Source: Nematostella vectensis
Taxonomy: Eukaryota; Cnidaria; Anthozoa; Actiniaria; Edwardsiidae
Assembly (NCBI RefSeq): GCF_932526225.1
Contig: NC_064038.1
Span: 5,812,741 to 5,876,740 of the forward strand
Length of the DNA: 64,000 nucleotides
Direction: 5' to 3'
In this document: piece by piece, positions 24,065 through 36,540 of the stretch
How positions within the stretch are numbered: the stretch's first letter is position 1
Layout: the number at the start of each line of letters is the position of its first letter
Made by a program: the position numbers and the translations under genes
Notes under the pieces: generated by a model
Database searches by the model: none
Told to the model about the DNA's origin: nothing
Seen by the model: only the letters and a program-made list of their open reading frames with translations

Positions 24065-25040
24065 TTGATTCTTGTTATACAGTTATATTGATTCTTGTTA
24101 TATAGTTATATTGATTCTTGTTATATAGTTATATTGATCTTGTTATATAGTTATATTGATCTTGTTATATAGTTATATTGATTCTTGTTATATAGTTATA
24201 TTGATTCTTGTTATATAGTTATATTGATTCTTGTTATATAGTTATATTGATTCTTGTTATATAGTTATACTGATTCTTGTTATATAGTTATATTGATTCT
24301 TGTTATATAGTTATATTGATTCTTGTTATACAGTTATATTGATTCTTGTTATATAGTTATATTGATTCTTGTTATATAGTTATATTGATTCTTGTTATAT
24401 AGTTATATTGATTCTTGTTATACAGTTATATTGATTCTTGTTATATAGTTATATTGATTCTTGTTATACAGTTATATTGATTCTTGTTATATAGTTATAT
24501 TGATTCTTGTTATATAGTTATATTGATTCTTGTTATACAGTTATATTGATTCTTGTTATATAGTTATATTGATTCTTGTTATATAGTTATATTGATTCTT
24601 GTTATACAGTTATATTGATTCTTGTTATATAGTTATATTGATTCTTGTTATACAGTTATATTGATTCTTGTTATATAGTTATATTGATTCTTGTTATATA
24701 GTTATATTGATTCTTGTTATATAGTTATATTGATTCTTGTTATATAGTTATATTGATTCTTGTTATATAGTTATATTGATTCTTGTTATATAGTTATATT
24801 GATTCTTGTTATATAGTTATATTTGATTCTTGTTATATAGTTATATTGATTCTTGTTATATAGTTATATTGATTCTTGTTATATAGTTATATTGATTCTT
24901 GTTATATAGTTATATTGATTCTTGTTATATAGTTATATTGATTCTTGTTATATAGTTATATTGATTCTTGTTATATAGTTATATTGATACTTGTTATATA
25001 GATTCTTGTTATATAGTTATATTGATTCTTGTTATATATT
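24065..25040. repeat. AT-rich 23-bp minisatellite, about 42 copies
   Basis: Head-to-tail units of TTGATTCTTG followed by TTATATAGTTATA. Variants are TATACAG for TATATAG in several units, two units lacking TC, and one unit with an extra T at about 24823. There are no spacers. Confidence 0.97.
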
Positions 25041-26326
25041 TTTTATTGTAGCTACCACATAAGGGACGGACCCAAAAAAAGTAATGGGGGGTGGGATGGG
25101 GGGTGGGTAAGGAACAATTCTTTTTTTTTTTTACAATATACAGTTGATTGGCAAGGTTGTCGTCTATTGGCTTCGCGACTAGCCCGCATGTGAAGCATGG
25201 TACCATTGAAGCGCTTAGATGTATACACTCAATAAATAGTTATTTACCCCCGTTTTCAGGTTTTCAATTCGCACCAACCTTTTATAATTTCTCGGCTCGG
25301 CTAAGAAGCAGTGGTTCAAATTTTAACCTATTTGTCGAGTTTTCAAACAGCACCCGACAAACCAAAAGAGAAATAAGTACATTCGAAAATTCATATACTT
25401 GTTATAAGAATGAAAACTTCTCGGCAAATAATCAGGTGAACTTTTGAATAATAAACTCAATAATCGGCTCTAGGGGGACACGCTTGACCTGCTTAGACTA
25501 TCTTTCGTCAGCTCAACAACAACAAAAATCAAATTGATTTATTATTATATATTTATTTATCTATTGACATTATATTGAAAATATTCTAAATGAAATTATA
25601 GAAAATATTTCTAAAAGATAGTCCGTGTCTGCCAGTCTGCGTCCGTCTGTCCGCGTCCTGATCTACGTTTTATTCACACCCCTTACACATTTTTTCCATT
25701 TCTCTTCTACTAAGATTATTTACTTCAACTGTGCCTGATTTTGGTAGATTCTCAAAGTGCAAAAGTAAATTGAACGTGACATTTTGCAAGTCACTCCGGA
25801 ACCCACATGAGGTCTAATCCGTGAAGCGTACTGTTACAGCGTTTATACTGCAACAGCTAATAATAGTTTAGAATATTTGCCTCTGCCAATCTAATAATGA
25901 CGTTCAAATTCGAGCAGTTAGAGTCGCATTTTTCGTCTTTGGGGAAGAAAAGTCTTAGTGTTTTGCCAGGCGTCATGTGGAAGCTTGTCGCAGAGAATGC
26001 GTGACAACATTATGTACAAGGGGAAACAGAACAACGTAACTCTCGAAATGCCGGTCCAAATGGCTTGAAATTTCACCCAGACCATATCTAAGACTCCACT
26101 GTCAGGTCAGAATATTTTTTTTTAAGTTTTACGATTTTATTTCGTAGTAAAGTGAACGGCATATTTCAATCCATTGTAAACCATGACTCACACAACGTAA
26201 CGTGAACCAATATTATTTATTCATACACACAGTAAGCTTGGGGTACCTGTGTCGTGACTGATGTAGATGTACCTCCCTCGACTGCTCGAAAGCACACAAC
26301 AAGTCGTGGTTAATCCTACTAAGTCT
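25041..26326. other. Intergenic region with a half copy of a palindromic repeat
   Basis: No gene is supported. About 26020-26255 matches the central spacer (in reverse orientation) and right arm of the palindromic element at 47670-48072, sharing CCACTGTCAGGTCAGAATAT and TTATTCATACACACAGT. The left arm is absent. Confidence 0.6.
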
Positions 26327-28222
26327 TGTTACGAGGTTTTGGGTGGTTCTTTAATGGTATTGGGGGTAGCCGGGGATCGTACACGCTGAGCAAGGGTTGA
26401 CCGTCTTCTTTGTTCTTTATTGCACCGCTTGAGTGTTTACAAATGGTAGAGCTACCACTGGCTAGCGGGAGATTGGCTGTACGAAGGCAAGTACTTTCGG
26501 AAGGTATTGAAGGAACTCTCTTTCCTGGAAGGGCGACGAAGCCAACTTTAGAGAGTCCTGACTAAACCAACCTAGAGCACTGCCGTGTAGTGTCCTCGCA
26601 ACAGTTACAGCACAATCCTAGAGCTAGTTACTATGCTGCTCAATCTATACTAATCTCATTAATAAACTGAAAAAATATCTGACGTGTCGGAAACGACTTT
26701 TGCATAGATTAACAATTCCTTCATAACACTCGTCCTTCCTTTGAGAAAACTCGTCCTCGAGTTGAAATTAAATAAAAATATGAGTCATCCGATCCAATCT
26801 TTAGACAATATAATCGTAATTCGACTTAACGTTTTGCCACAATGAGCATATATAAATTCGTAATTTTCTTCTTCCATCAATAACGTGATTGTCATCATAG
26901 ATATTCGTATCTGCTTCTTGAAAAATATACATAAATGTAAACTTGGCTCTTTGGCTCTTTGAAAATTATCTTGAATGCATTTGAAATACTTCTGAAACAA
27001 CTTGTAAAGATAGAATTATACTTCAAACTCCTTTTCTTGTTCAAATGGCGAACGACAAGCTAAATAAGCTATAATATTTGCTAAGCCGGAGAAATAAAGA
27101 TATTTAATTCAAAACGATATGGAAAAGGAAAGGAAACTGATATAAGACAAAACTGTAACCCATAAAAAAAAAACGATCGACACTGTGATCAGTAGTGATA
27201 CTATACTTATCTATATTCCTACGAGTTAATCTGTGATCAATTTGCCATACACAAAGTTCTTCTTGCTACTTTATGGTAAAGCTTGAGGGTTTTTTTTCGC
27301 TGTTGTTCTTGCTCTTTTCGAGGTCTCTCTTCACTTATCTGTTTTTTGTTTTTCCATTCTTGCTATTCCTTTTGATAGCTTCCCAAAGTTCTTCTTGTTT
27401 CTTTTCTTTTTTTTTTTCTCTTGTTAGTTGAACTGATGACGTGTCCGGTTGATTTGTCTTTTGTCGATTCCTTAAAAGAAGACTTCCTGTGTCCAACAGC
27501 TTACCCAGTGGGTTCTCCGCCAGTGTTACGAGGTTTTGGGTGGTTCTTTAATGGTATTGGGGGTAGCCGGGGATCGTACACGCTGAGAAAGGGTTGACCG
27601 TCTTCTTTGTTCTTTATTGCACCGCTTGAGTGTTTACAAATGGTAGAGCTACCACTGGCTAGCGGGAGATTGGCTGTACAAAGGCAAGTACTTTCGGAAG
27701 GTAGTGAAGGAACTCTCTTTCCTGGAAGGGCGACGAAGCCAACTTTAGAGAGTCCTGACTAAACCAACCTAGAGCACTGCCGTGTAGTGTCCTCGCAACA
27801 GTTACAGTACAATCCTAGAGCTAGTTACTAGCTCTAGGATTCATAACAACCTTAATAAACTGGTCAAACTGGTTTAAAGATGATGTAAGAAAAGAAGATC
27901 GGGTATTGACTTTGGGAAGAAAATCAACGATGAAATAATAAATGACTTAGAATAAATTCCCTCGATAGAAATAGCAAGAGCAGTATAAAAGGAATAGTTT
28001 GACTATAGTAATATGCAAAATTAAGTAATGTAACAGCGGTAAGATTAAGGATAAAAGTAATAGTTAAACTGTTATTTTAGCCTGGCAAATATAAAACCTG
28101 TTTTGCTAAACAGTAACTACGCATGCTTAATCAAACAATGAAGAGATCCACGTATAGCAAATAAGTGAATATCTGACGTGTCGGAAACGACTTTTGCATA
28201 GATTAACAATTCCTCCATAACA
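26327..28222. mobile_element. Non-autonomous LTR-type element
   Basis: Two direct repeats begin TGTTACGAGGTTTTGGGTGG and end CATAACA, giving the TG...CA termini typical of LTRs: 26327-26728 (402 bp) and 27524-28222 (699 bp, with about 300 bp extra inside). The outer flanks are both GTCT (26323-26326 and 28223-28226), consistent with a 4-bp target duplication. The internal 795 bp has no gag or pol frame. I see no clear primer-binding site or polypurine tract, so two independent solo LTRs remain possible. Confidence 0.65.
27984..27990 (+). promoter_or_regulatory. Candidate TATA box upstream of sulfotransferase-like gene
   Basis: TATAAAA (context CAGTATAAAAGG) inside the extra segment of the second LTR, about 297 bp upstream of the ATG at 28287. 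No experimental support; it is a plausible core promoter only. Confidence 0.35.
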
Positions 28223-28286
28223 GTCTCACTAGATTACACGACTCGTAGAGACAGCGACTGACAGGCCCCTCAAAACCTTTTCTACA

Positions 28287-29000
28287 ATGAAGATCATAGG
28301 AGCTGGACTGCCTAAAACAGGCACCAAGTCTTTAGCGAGTGCTTTGAGGCGTCTTGGTTTTAATGTGCATGACCACCATGAGCAATTACAATTCCACTGT
28401 GATGAATATATTGCTGCTTTCAAAGGACCGATGCCAAACTTTGAAGAAATGTACGAAAATGTCGATGCCACAACAGATTTACCGGCATGTATATTTTACA
28501 AAGAGATCTTCAAAGCTTTTCCTGATGCCAAGGTTATTTTGTCAGTTCGAGATGATGAGGAATCCTGGCGCAAAAGTTTTCTAAAGACTGAAAGCATTGT
28601 TTCATCTGCAACCAGCAATCTCTTGATGATTTTAGGCCTATTTTTAACACCAAGTGGTAGAAAACTCTGGCGCCTTGGGTATAACGTTAAAAAGTACGTC
28701 AAGAATGAGCTTGACTACACGAAGCACAATAATGAGGTCATGGCAACCATCCCAGCCAAGCAACTTCTTGTGTTCAACCCCAAGGACGGGTGGGAGTCGT
28801 TATGCGCCTTCCTGGGTGCTGAAGTGCCCGCTATTCCATACCCTCGAGAAAACGTGAATTCCACAGGCGTACCAAGTACAATTAAGAACCATTGGCACGT
28901 ACGGCGAATGAAGAGAGAGCTAGCGGTGATGATGGCGGTGTTTGTAGTGTTACTTGGCTGCACATACGCGTTGCTTTCGTTGCCATATTTTAAATATTGA
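28287..29000 (+). CDS. Sulfotransferase-like protein, intronless (237 aa)
   Basis: A single open exon from ATG 28287 to TGA 28998-29000. Residues 4-15 (IGAGLPKTGTKS) match the 5'-phosphosulfate-binding loop of PAPS-dependent sulfotransferases. VILSVRDDEESW at 83-94 matches the 3'-phosphate-binding strand and helix. DGWESLCAFLGAEVPAIPYPREN is the usual C-terminal block of the Sulfotransfer_4 family (PF17784). The predicted role is transfer of sulfate from PAPS to an unknown acceptor. A hydrophobic C-terminal segment at about residues 213-232 suggests a tail anchor. The gene starts 64 bp after the LTR at 27524-28222. Lack of introns may be native or may reflect retrocopying; no poly-A tract or target duplication was seen. 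Confidence 0.85.
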   Translation: MKIIGAGLPKTGTKSLASALRRLGFNVHDHHEQLQFHCDEYIAAFKGPMPNFEEMYENVDATTDLPACIFYKEIFKAFPDAKVILSVRDDEESWRKSFLKTESIVSSATSNLLMILGLFLTPSGRKLWRLGYNVKKYVKNELDYTKHNNEVMATIPAKQLLVFNPKDGWESLCAFLGAEVPAIPYPRENVNSTGVPSTIKNHWHVRRMKRELAVMMAVFVVLLGCTYALLSLPYFKY

Positions 29001-29185
29001 AATACTCTTTTTGTTTCGTAAGAACCCTTTCTTTTAAAGAATGCCCGGCCTAATATTTTCGCCAATATTTAAGAACATGTCAAGGCTAAGGTGGCAACAA
29101 AATTTTGTTTGTGTGATGCAGAATCTTATTGTATTCATAACAACCTTAAATATCATTTTAAGTCAGGCTTCTGCCGTGGCGAATC
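29001..29185. repeat. Partial copy of a dispersed TAAGAACATGTC-type MITE
   Basis: The sequence right after the sulfotransferase stop (TAAGAACATGTCAAGG, then TGTGTGATGCAGAATC) matches the left half of the elements at 56357-56662 and 61029-61373. The inverted right end is not recognisable. Confidence 0.6.
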
Positions 29186-29471
29186 TTATCACAGGTAACC
29201 CAAGCATAATATTAGAGGACTGCAATGTACTAGAGTTAGGGCTTATGATATACGGGGTTTATTTACCTCAAAATTTATAAGAACTTATTATTAAATTCCA
29301 TGAAACTCACCGTGTGGTCCGTGATGTCCTTGACGCTCATCTGAAGTTTTAAGAATCCACCCTCAATCCACCTCCCCGTGTAAAATTAAATCTGTAAAAT
29401 TTGGGAAATGTCTATTTAGAAGCATCACTTGACCATAATGGTACGACATGAGCATAATTTTGAACATAATG

Positions 29472-29473
<2 letters not shown>

Positions 29474-29507
<34 letters not shown>
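29474..29507. repeat. (TA)n microsatellite
   Basis: About 16 TA dinucleotides within an AT-rich intergenic stretch (29001-31174) that holds no supported gene. Confidence 0.9.
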
Positions 29508-29509
<2 letters not shown>

Positions 29510-30109
29510 ATTATAATATTTCAGGGTGACGCTCGAAAGCATATGGTCAAACTTTCGAGCATAATGTATCTGACCCTTCCTTGGATATTGGAGGTATTTC
29601 AACTGAAATCTAAAATTTTAGGTATAGAATAAAATTGACTCCAAACAGGGGCTCATACTTATGAGCCCCTGCTCCAAATTAATATTATTATATGTTATTT
29701 CTAGCTAGCCCGCATGGTGAACCTTCGAACATGGTAACTCTGAGTGAAAGCTAAAGGAAAGTTGTGCTGTTTATCTCATAAAAATAGGGATCAGGTAAAA
29801 AGTTCTTTCTAAGATCACCATAGAGGACTTGAAGTCTAATCTTGTAAAAATTATACACTGTTAGTCAATCAACTAAATAATAATGGACCGTTCATTTTTT
29901 TTTAGCGAGAAGAGTGGGGTGGTGGAACAAGAAGGGCGTCTAGAAAATTACAGAGAAAAGGGGGGAGGGCAAAAAAGTTTTTGCTATAGTGAATATTTTT
30001 AGCGGAGCCACATACCTAAAAAAAAGTGCTATACAAGAAAGTTATAGTAGCAAATATTGGTAACCCGTCGACTCGGGTTTTCGTGACTCGATGTCCGTCC
30101 CTAAAAACG

Positions 30110-30350
30110 CGACCAAATTTGGCAGGTGTCATGTTTGTGTCAAGGGAGGTGCACAACTGTGGTCACGTGAATTGTGACCTCATCGATGACGTCACTTCAA
30201 TAAAAAAAAAACGCGATTTAAACTAAAACATTCATATCTCGTGAAAGAAACATTGTATAACAACCAAACTTGGAAGGTGTCATGTATGTGTCAAGGGAGG
30301 TGCCAAGATATGGTCCCTTGTTGTGTGACGTCATCGATGACGTCACTTTA
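30110..30350. repeat. Two-copy 151-bp repeat with paired CRE palindromes
   Basis: Two tandem units share AGGTGTCATG, TGTGTCAAGGGAGGTG and a terminal palindrome. In unit 2 (30325-30346) the palindrome is perfect, with two TGACGTCA octamers separated by TCGA. In unit 1 (30174-30195) the left octamer is TGACCTCA. The unit spacing is 151 bp. Confidence 0.85.
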
Positions 30351-31174
30351 AGCAAAACCTTTAGAACGCAAAAGAAAAAAAATCTTACTCGTGAACGTTC
30401 AAAAGACATCGGATTGCTAAGAGAGTCTCGTGACAATAATACTCATAAAGCTCAATAGCGATTTCTGTTTCGATCGTTTATTCAAAAATCAACCATCTTG
30501 AAGTTTGAATAGAGCGCCCGGGTAAGGTTGAGATTTGGCATTGCAGCAAGATTTGGCATAACAACATACTACACGAATTACTACATACGATTTTTACAGT
30601 TGTTACAGTTCTTACACTCCCCGTCACTTTTCCTGCAACCCAAACTCCTAGGAAAGCATTCGGTCCTTATCCAAACAAAGACCCTTTTACAGACACAATA
30701 CACTTCACAATCTGAGCCGCGCGCCCCAACAGCGCAAGTGATAACTCCCTACAAAGCAAACATAGATGACAGTGGTTTATTTTCGTAATAATCGTAATCG
30801 TAATCGCGTGTTAGATGGAAACGTATTTTGCCGTGCTTTCTTGCCGAGAACAAGATTATGCCTTTATGACTGGGATACCACAGGTATCACAGTAAAAATA
30901 TTACGGGATGCCTGTGTATTTTCCCCCGCAGAGCGTGCCGGGCACAATAACAAGATTGCGACTTCCCGAAGCTGATTTTGGAGCTCGATTTTGTGCCAAA
31001 AAAATTGGCCAAAATTGAAAATTGAATAATCGTTGTTATCTAGGGTCGAAGGAAGACTCAAACTGGGTGCTAGTACACTAAAAGCCGAATTATTAGCTAC
31101 GATTTTTAAAATTGTTTTGCAACTTGCATAAACTGGACAAAACCTTCATTGCTACATTATTTTAGTAAATTTTG

Positions 31175-33698
31175 ATGCATAGATTACGGTTTGTTTTACC
31201 ATCTGTTATACCTCGGATGTCAAGAGATCATAATTCAGCGGGAGTAAGGAGGCTAACACATCTTTCTCACCATCTTATGTCATCCACGAGTAGGTCAGAG
31301 GGAGTCTCCACTGCACCTACCAACGTCACTACCAAAGACGTAGCCGATATGTACATTTATGATGTAGGTAAAGCATAGATGGCAGAAGCAAGTATGTGTA
31401 GTCATTTTACAGTTAAGGGGGTTCCAAAAATATCTTAAGAGGTGCTCCCCAAAACATTTAGCCCTCTAAGGGGGGGAGGGAGGGGGGGTTCAAAATTTAT
31501 TTAATAAAAAGGGGGCACCAACATTTTTTTACCAAAGGGAGCCTCTGAAATTTAATGACCACTAGTATTTAATGAACACTCCCTTACATCTGCATACAAT
31601 GTTTGCATACAGCCTGCCCAGAATCAGTTAAAATTAACTGAAAATTCTGTATAATTAATATCTTATACCATTCGTTTTTGGGTCATACAGGACCTAATAT
31701 AGGTTTTTAAACGGCATGTGCCATCAGTCAACAAGAGCCTGATGTAGTAAATATTTTATGTGTGTGTGGAAAGGGAGGTGATATTTGGTGGGGAATACAT
31801 ACTTTATCCTACTTATATTTATCCTATTTGCTCTATTTAGCCAGAAGACCCAAATGATATGTACCTACCAAATGAAGCATGGTCAAAGACCTCAATGGAA
31901 TTGTTTAACCAACTCAAAAGAGAAGCTGAAAACAGTAACGGCAAGTGGGTCAAACTGAAGTTAAAACCTCGACAGGGAGATACAAGACTTTTTACGAGAG
32001 GTGTCACAGAGCATGGGAAAATGTTTGAGTACGCCATCTTTGTTAATAAATCAGAGGAAAAGTTGCATGGAGTGGTACAGTGTGGGCCGTACACAGAGGG
32101 CCCCGCAGGGTGAGTTACCCTAAACTCATGATTACCTCCCTGCTGTACAAGGCCTAAAATCTCCAGGATTTGCTTCATACATTTACTGTATTTTGCCTAA
32201 TAGTCACAATGCAGTAATCCCTGAGTTATCATAAGCTTTGATGATTGAGAACTCCCCCATAGTTTTTTTTTCTATTATTTTTTTAACCCAAATGAATAAA
32301 ACCTCCATGAAGATGGTAGAAAACAAATGGCAGTATGTGAGAATTAAAGAAAAATTATCTTTTGTCTATCAACTGGCTAAAAGTTTGCCCTTGTAACCCA
32401 TTCGAAATATATTTAGCATTGTTATAATTAGCACCTTTGTTTCTTTATGAATATAAGTTGTAGTAAGCAATAGAAGCTATCAGAAAATGAACGCCAAACT
32501 TGAAAGAAAAAAATCAATAACAACCTTTGTAAATTCAAGTTCAGGGGTGGATACAGGGGGGGTGGATATCCACCCCCCTTTTTGAGTAAAAAAATTGAAA
32601 AGTCACTTTGTTTGAAGAGAATAAATGTCTGAGGGACGGGAGGTACTGTCCAATTTTCTTTGCCTGCTCGATGTTGCTGACGCGACAAATACAATTCAGC
32701 GTGAAGTATTGTAAGATCTATGTAGTGACCTACCAAAAACCACTTGATCAGTTATAAGCCATCTATTCGGCCATTATCCATGATCCTGGATCCGCCCCTG
32801 AAGTTGATACTTAGATAAATAAGTAGAGAAAAAGGCTGCTCAGGTAATGCATCATGTGCATTAAGAGTCTTGTCCTATGATTTGATTAACTTTTTTTCTC
32901 TAGACATGTGCATGGTGGGGCTATGGCAACTCTACTAGACATTGGCTGTGGCATTCTCACAAATGCATCAGGAAGGCGTGCTGTCACTGCAAACTTATCT
33001 ATCAACTATAAAGTGTGAGCTTTATTACCAATCTACAAGTTTAAATGGGGGAATTTCTGATCTGAATTTTAGTAGAAAGCTGTACACTACAGGCCGGTAG
33101 CCAGAATTTTAATTGAGGAGACGGGTGTATTTGTTAATTTTGCTTACTACTTGCTCTTAGATATCTTGTCCCTAGTTTGCAGAGTTTCTCAGTTTTCTTT
33201 CATTTGAGCAGACCTAACAGTCAAATGGGGTGCTTTTCCCCAGAGAAAGCTAAAGATAGTTTCAAAAGGCCTGATTTTCCTCAAAGTTTAAATCAATTCA
33301 ATTTTTTTTATTTCTTTTCAATTTTACATTACTGGTTACTCTTTATTTCTATTTTCCTATATGCAGACTCTGTCTTGTATCATGGTCAAACAAAAAATAA
33401 TAATACAAATATTTTGTCACTAAACCAATTACAAGATTTTTTAGGCAATTATTGAGTATCAGTAACACCATCTGAAGAAGTATATAGCCAAAATTGATTT
33501 ATAATAATTTGTTCTCCTATCACCAGATCCCTGCCTTTGAATTCTACAGTCTTGCTACAGTCTAAGATTGACCATGTTGTGGGAAGGAAGGTGTACAGTT
33601 TTGCCGAACTAAAGAGTGCAGATGGATCGATTCTGTATGCCACAGCTACAGCTTTGTTCATTGAAATCAACAAGGAGGCTGTCCAAGCTAGAAAATGA
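31175..33698 (+). CDS. THEM4-like acyl-CoA thioesterase (4 exons, 246 aa)
   Basis: Exons: 31175-31367, 31845-32109, 32904-33014, 33527-33698 (TGA). Coding length is 741 nt, divisible by three, with GT-AG junctions. Exon 2 is taken from the AG at 31844 because only that acceptor keeps frame with exon 1. Residues 1-40 are rich in Arg/His/Ser with few acids, compatible with a mitochondrial presequence. The hotdog fold is clear: HGGAMATLLDIGCG at 156-169 holds the HGGA helix start and an Asp (D165) nine residues after the His, as in human THEM4. TANLSINYK at 181-189 and ELKSADGSILYATATALFIE near the end are also family motifs. The expected reaction is hydrolysis of medium or long-chain acyl-CoA to free acid and CoA. 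The start ATG is inferred from the targeting-like N-terminus. Confidence 0.87.
31415..31588. repeat. G-rich MITE relative in THEM4-like intron 1
   Basis: Contains GGGGGTTCCAAAAAT, runs of G and ends TTTAATGAACACTCCCTTA. It is related to the element at 40378-40582 and to a degraded copy at about 3810-3900 in the PDI-like gene. Confidence 0.6.
32542..32800. mobile_element. MITE with CAGGGG(C/T)GGAT ends and 5-bp target duplication
   Basis: Inserted in THEM4-like intron 2. The ends are CAGGGGTGGATACAGG and the inverted match TCCTGGATCCGCCCCTG. The flanks are AAGTT on both sides (32537-32541, 32801-32805). Ends of the same family occur near 297-309 and 38180-38205. Confidence 0.8.
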
Positions 33699-35031
33699 TA
33701 CTTTCTTGTTTATTATACTGTGATGTTAGTATAGGTAACACGGAGGCGGAAGGGGGTGGAGCACTCACCCTTAAAAAAGTCAATTATGCTTATTCTAATC
33801 TTACGGATAGAATAATGAGTGTGGTCAACAGTATTTTCAACCCTGAATCAGATAATTATTGTTTTTTGTTTTTTTGGAGTTAGTCGAATTTTTTTGCACC
33901 TATTTCATTACAATCTTTTTGCGCGAATGATATTTCATTTGTGAATCAATTTGTTTCTGATCCACAATCAGCCTTAGACAGTGGATATCAAACCTATGTA
34001 AAGGTTGTAAGGGAATTTTACACTCTACAAGCATATGTGACAACGTGCATGTAAGTCTCTTTTAAAGACCCTCTATCAGCCACCATTTCGGCATCCTAGC
34101 GAGATACCAAGTTTGATAAAGAAGCATCTATTTCTCTTACATAATTTGTCGTCCAATATGGAATGAAAATAACAGTAAAGTCATGGAAAAGGCGGGTGGC
34201 GGAATACTTCCAGACTCTAATTTAGAATTGTATGGGGCAGCCTGTGTACAGCGGTTCCCCCTCCTCCCCACCTGCAGGAAAGTAATCCACAGCGGGAAGG
34301 GAGTGGGAACGACTGTACACAGGTAGGGGCGTACTCAGGATTTTAACAAGTTGCAGTCAAAGCATTCAGAAGCTGAATAAAGGCGTGACCCCTTATCCCG
34401 CATCCCCGTTAAGAATTCATAACTCCCGCTTTGGGGTTTGAAATTGGCGTCAATGCGTCAGACTTTTTAGAATATTACAGGATCCTCTGTCATCCTCGAT
34501 CTGAAATAGGACTTCATTTGTCGCGTGGCAATGAACGACATAACAATGTTTTCAAATCATCTGCAGACTAACATGATTAAGAAAATTATAGTTTTCATCC
34601 TCATCATATATATAACATTTGATTTTTTCCCCTCTTAATGCAAATAAGATCGCCAAATTCTTTTGCAGTCCAGTGACTGCAGGCCTATAGGCTGCGTACG
34701 CCCCTGACAGGCTATGTGTGGGGCCAAAATCCAAAAATTATCTCCCAAAATATTTTTTATTTTATTTTTTTTTTAATGTAATTACCCGAATTTATTATGG
34801 TTAGAACCAGCCATAATAGTATCTAGAAATTCCGGATATTATTTTTTAAGAGGTAAGATAATGTTTTTTTTATTATTATTATTTAATTTTATGTTTTTAG
34901 CTGGAATTTTTTTAGAGAAACAGACTCCTGTTATGGAAATAAATATGCGTGCATCTCAACTTATTTGTGCATTGGAGTTATAAGTAAACAGGCCCGTACC
35001 CAGGGGTGGTGCGGAAGGTGGGAACCCCCCC

Positions 35032-35062
<31 letters not shown>

Positions 35063-35407
35063 AACGGCGAAAGGTCCACTTCCGGTTCGATTGTGATTTG
35101 CAGACAAAACTATGAAGTATAAGCCAATTAGAGAAAATAAATAAATAAATAACAAAACAAAAAACAATTCTAGATTCTGTCATAAATCTATAAGTCAAAC
35201 TTACACTCTAAGTCAACACCTGGAAATCCATTTGCTCAAAGTAATACTCTTTGCTCAAAGTACTACTCTTCCCCGCAACCTTACTGTTTCTAGTACGATT
35301 TAGTCTTTTTTTAACGGTGAAAGTTTGTAAATAAATAAATAAATAAACAAAATAAATATCAGAGAACTCCTCCCCCTCCCCCGGAAAAATATTTCGGACG
35401 ACGCATG

Positions 35408-35845
35408 GGGGAAATACAAGCAGCAAAATCGTACAGCAAACAAAGTTTGTAAGTGACGTTGCTCGTTTTACTACACGCGCGCCAACTTTTGTCGCAGCAA
35501 ATTTTTTTGTTGCAATTTGAAAAAGCTTGCTGCAGAAAGTAGAAGATGGTTCTACTTTCTGCAACAAAACTCGGAGATGAAGCCCGTTTTACTACATCAA
35601 CCTAACTTGTCTCGCAAAGGGACATCAGACATACCCAAGCTGTTGCATTAGAGTTTGTGATTTGGAAGGTTGCACATCAGTCTCACGGAAGAAAAAAAAA
35701 GATGGCGGATCAACAGCAAGAACCAGTCTATCCTTTGCTGCGACAAAAGTTGGTTCGCCGGTAGTAAAACGCGCAACATCGCCTTCGAACCTTTTTGGCA
35801 AATGCTGCCATAAAAGTTGTACGGTTTTGCTGCTCGTATTTCCCA
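35408..35845. mobile_element. Inverted-repeat element of about 438 bp
   Basis: Ends GGGAAATACAAGCAGCAAAA and its inverted match (GGGAAATACGAGCAGCAAAA), with further paired blocks around ACTTTTGTCGCAGCAAA and CGTTTTACTAC. Interior TTCTACTTTCTGCA forms a second small hairpin. No protein is recognised. Confidence 0.75.
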
Positions 35846-35967
35846 GGAAGCCCAATACATTGAAGGATTGAAATATACCTTAATAAGTTTTGTACAACAA
35901 AGAATTGATTTTCGTAAATATTTCCAGAAAACTAGTGTTCCTTCTGCCCAAGGCCAAGACTGCTTCT

Positions 35968-36172
35968 TCCCTAGTCCAGACCTGGGACTCTCTTTGCGCT
36001 CGCCATCCTGGCTCGCGTAAAAGAGGGTACAGTATTTATTGCACATGCGCGAAAATACCCCACATATATGCGGTGTGGCGTGGTTGCGCATGCAATAAAT
36101 ACTGGACCCTCTTTCACGTGAGCCAGGATGTCGAATGCAAAGAGAGTCCCAGGTCTGGACTACTTCTGCCCT
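35968..36172. mobile_element. Foldback MITE of about 205 bp
   Basis: Arms contain CCAGACCTGGGACTCTCTTTG, CATCCTGGCT and CAGTATTTATTGCACATGCGC, each repeated inverted on the other side. The loop is about 30 bp around CCCCACATATATGCGG. Confidence 0.82.
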
Positions 36173-36540
36173 AGAAAGTCCGAACAGTCAAAGTAGACCC
36201 TAGTTTTCACTCGGCAAAATACAGTAACGCCTGACGTTTTATGTTATCTGGAGACGCGCGCTGATTCTTCCAGAACAACTAAGCCAGGTTTAAGTTAGGT
36301 TTGAATTTACTTGGAAATCTTGAATGATCTCAAGTTTTGATTGACAAGAGTGTTGCCCTTAGCATTTGAAGAGACACAGAGTGAGAAAACATAACATACT
36401 GCGGATTACTACAACACATTTCAATACATTATTTTCCCCCCACAAATGTCAACCCATAGATCATCACCAGCGAACAGATTATCGCAGCTGTCTCGTCATC
36501 TTCGGCCGTTACCTTCGCAGGACGAACCCATTCCTCTACA

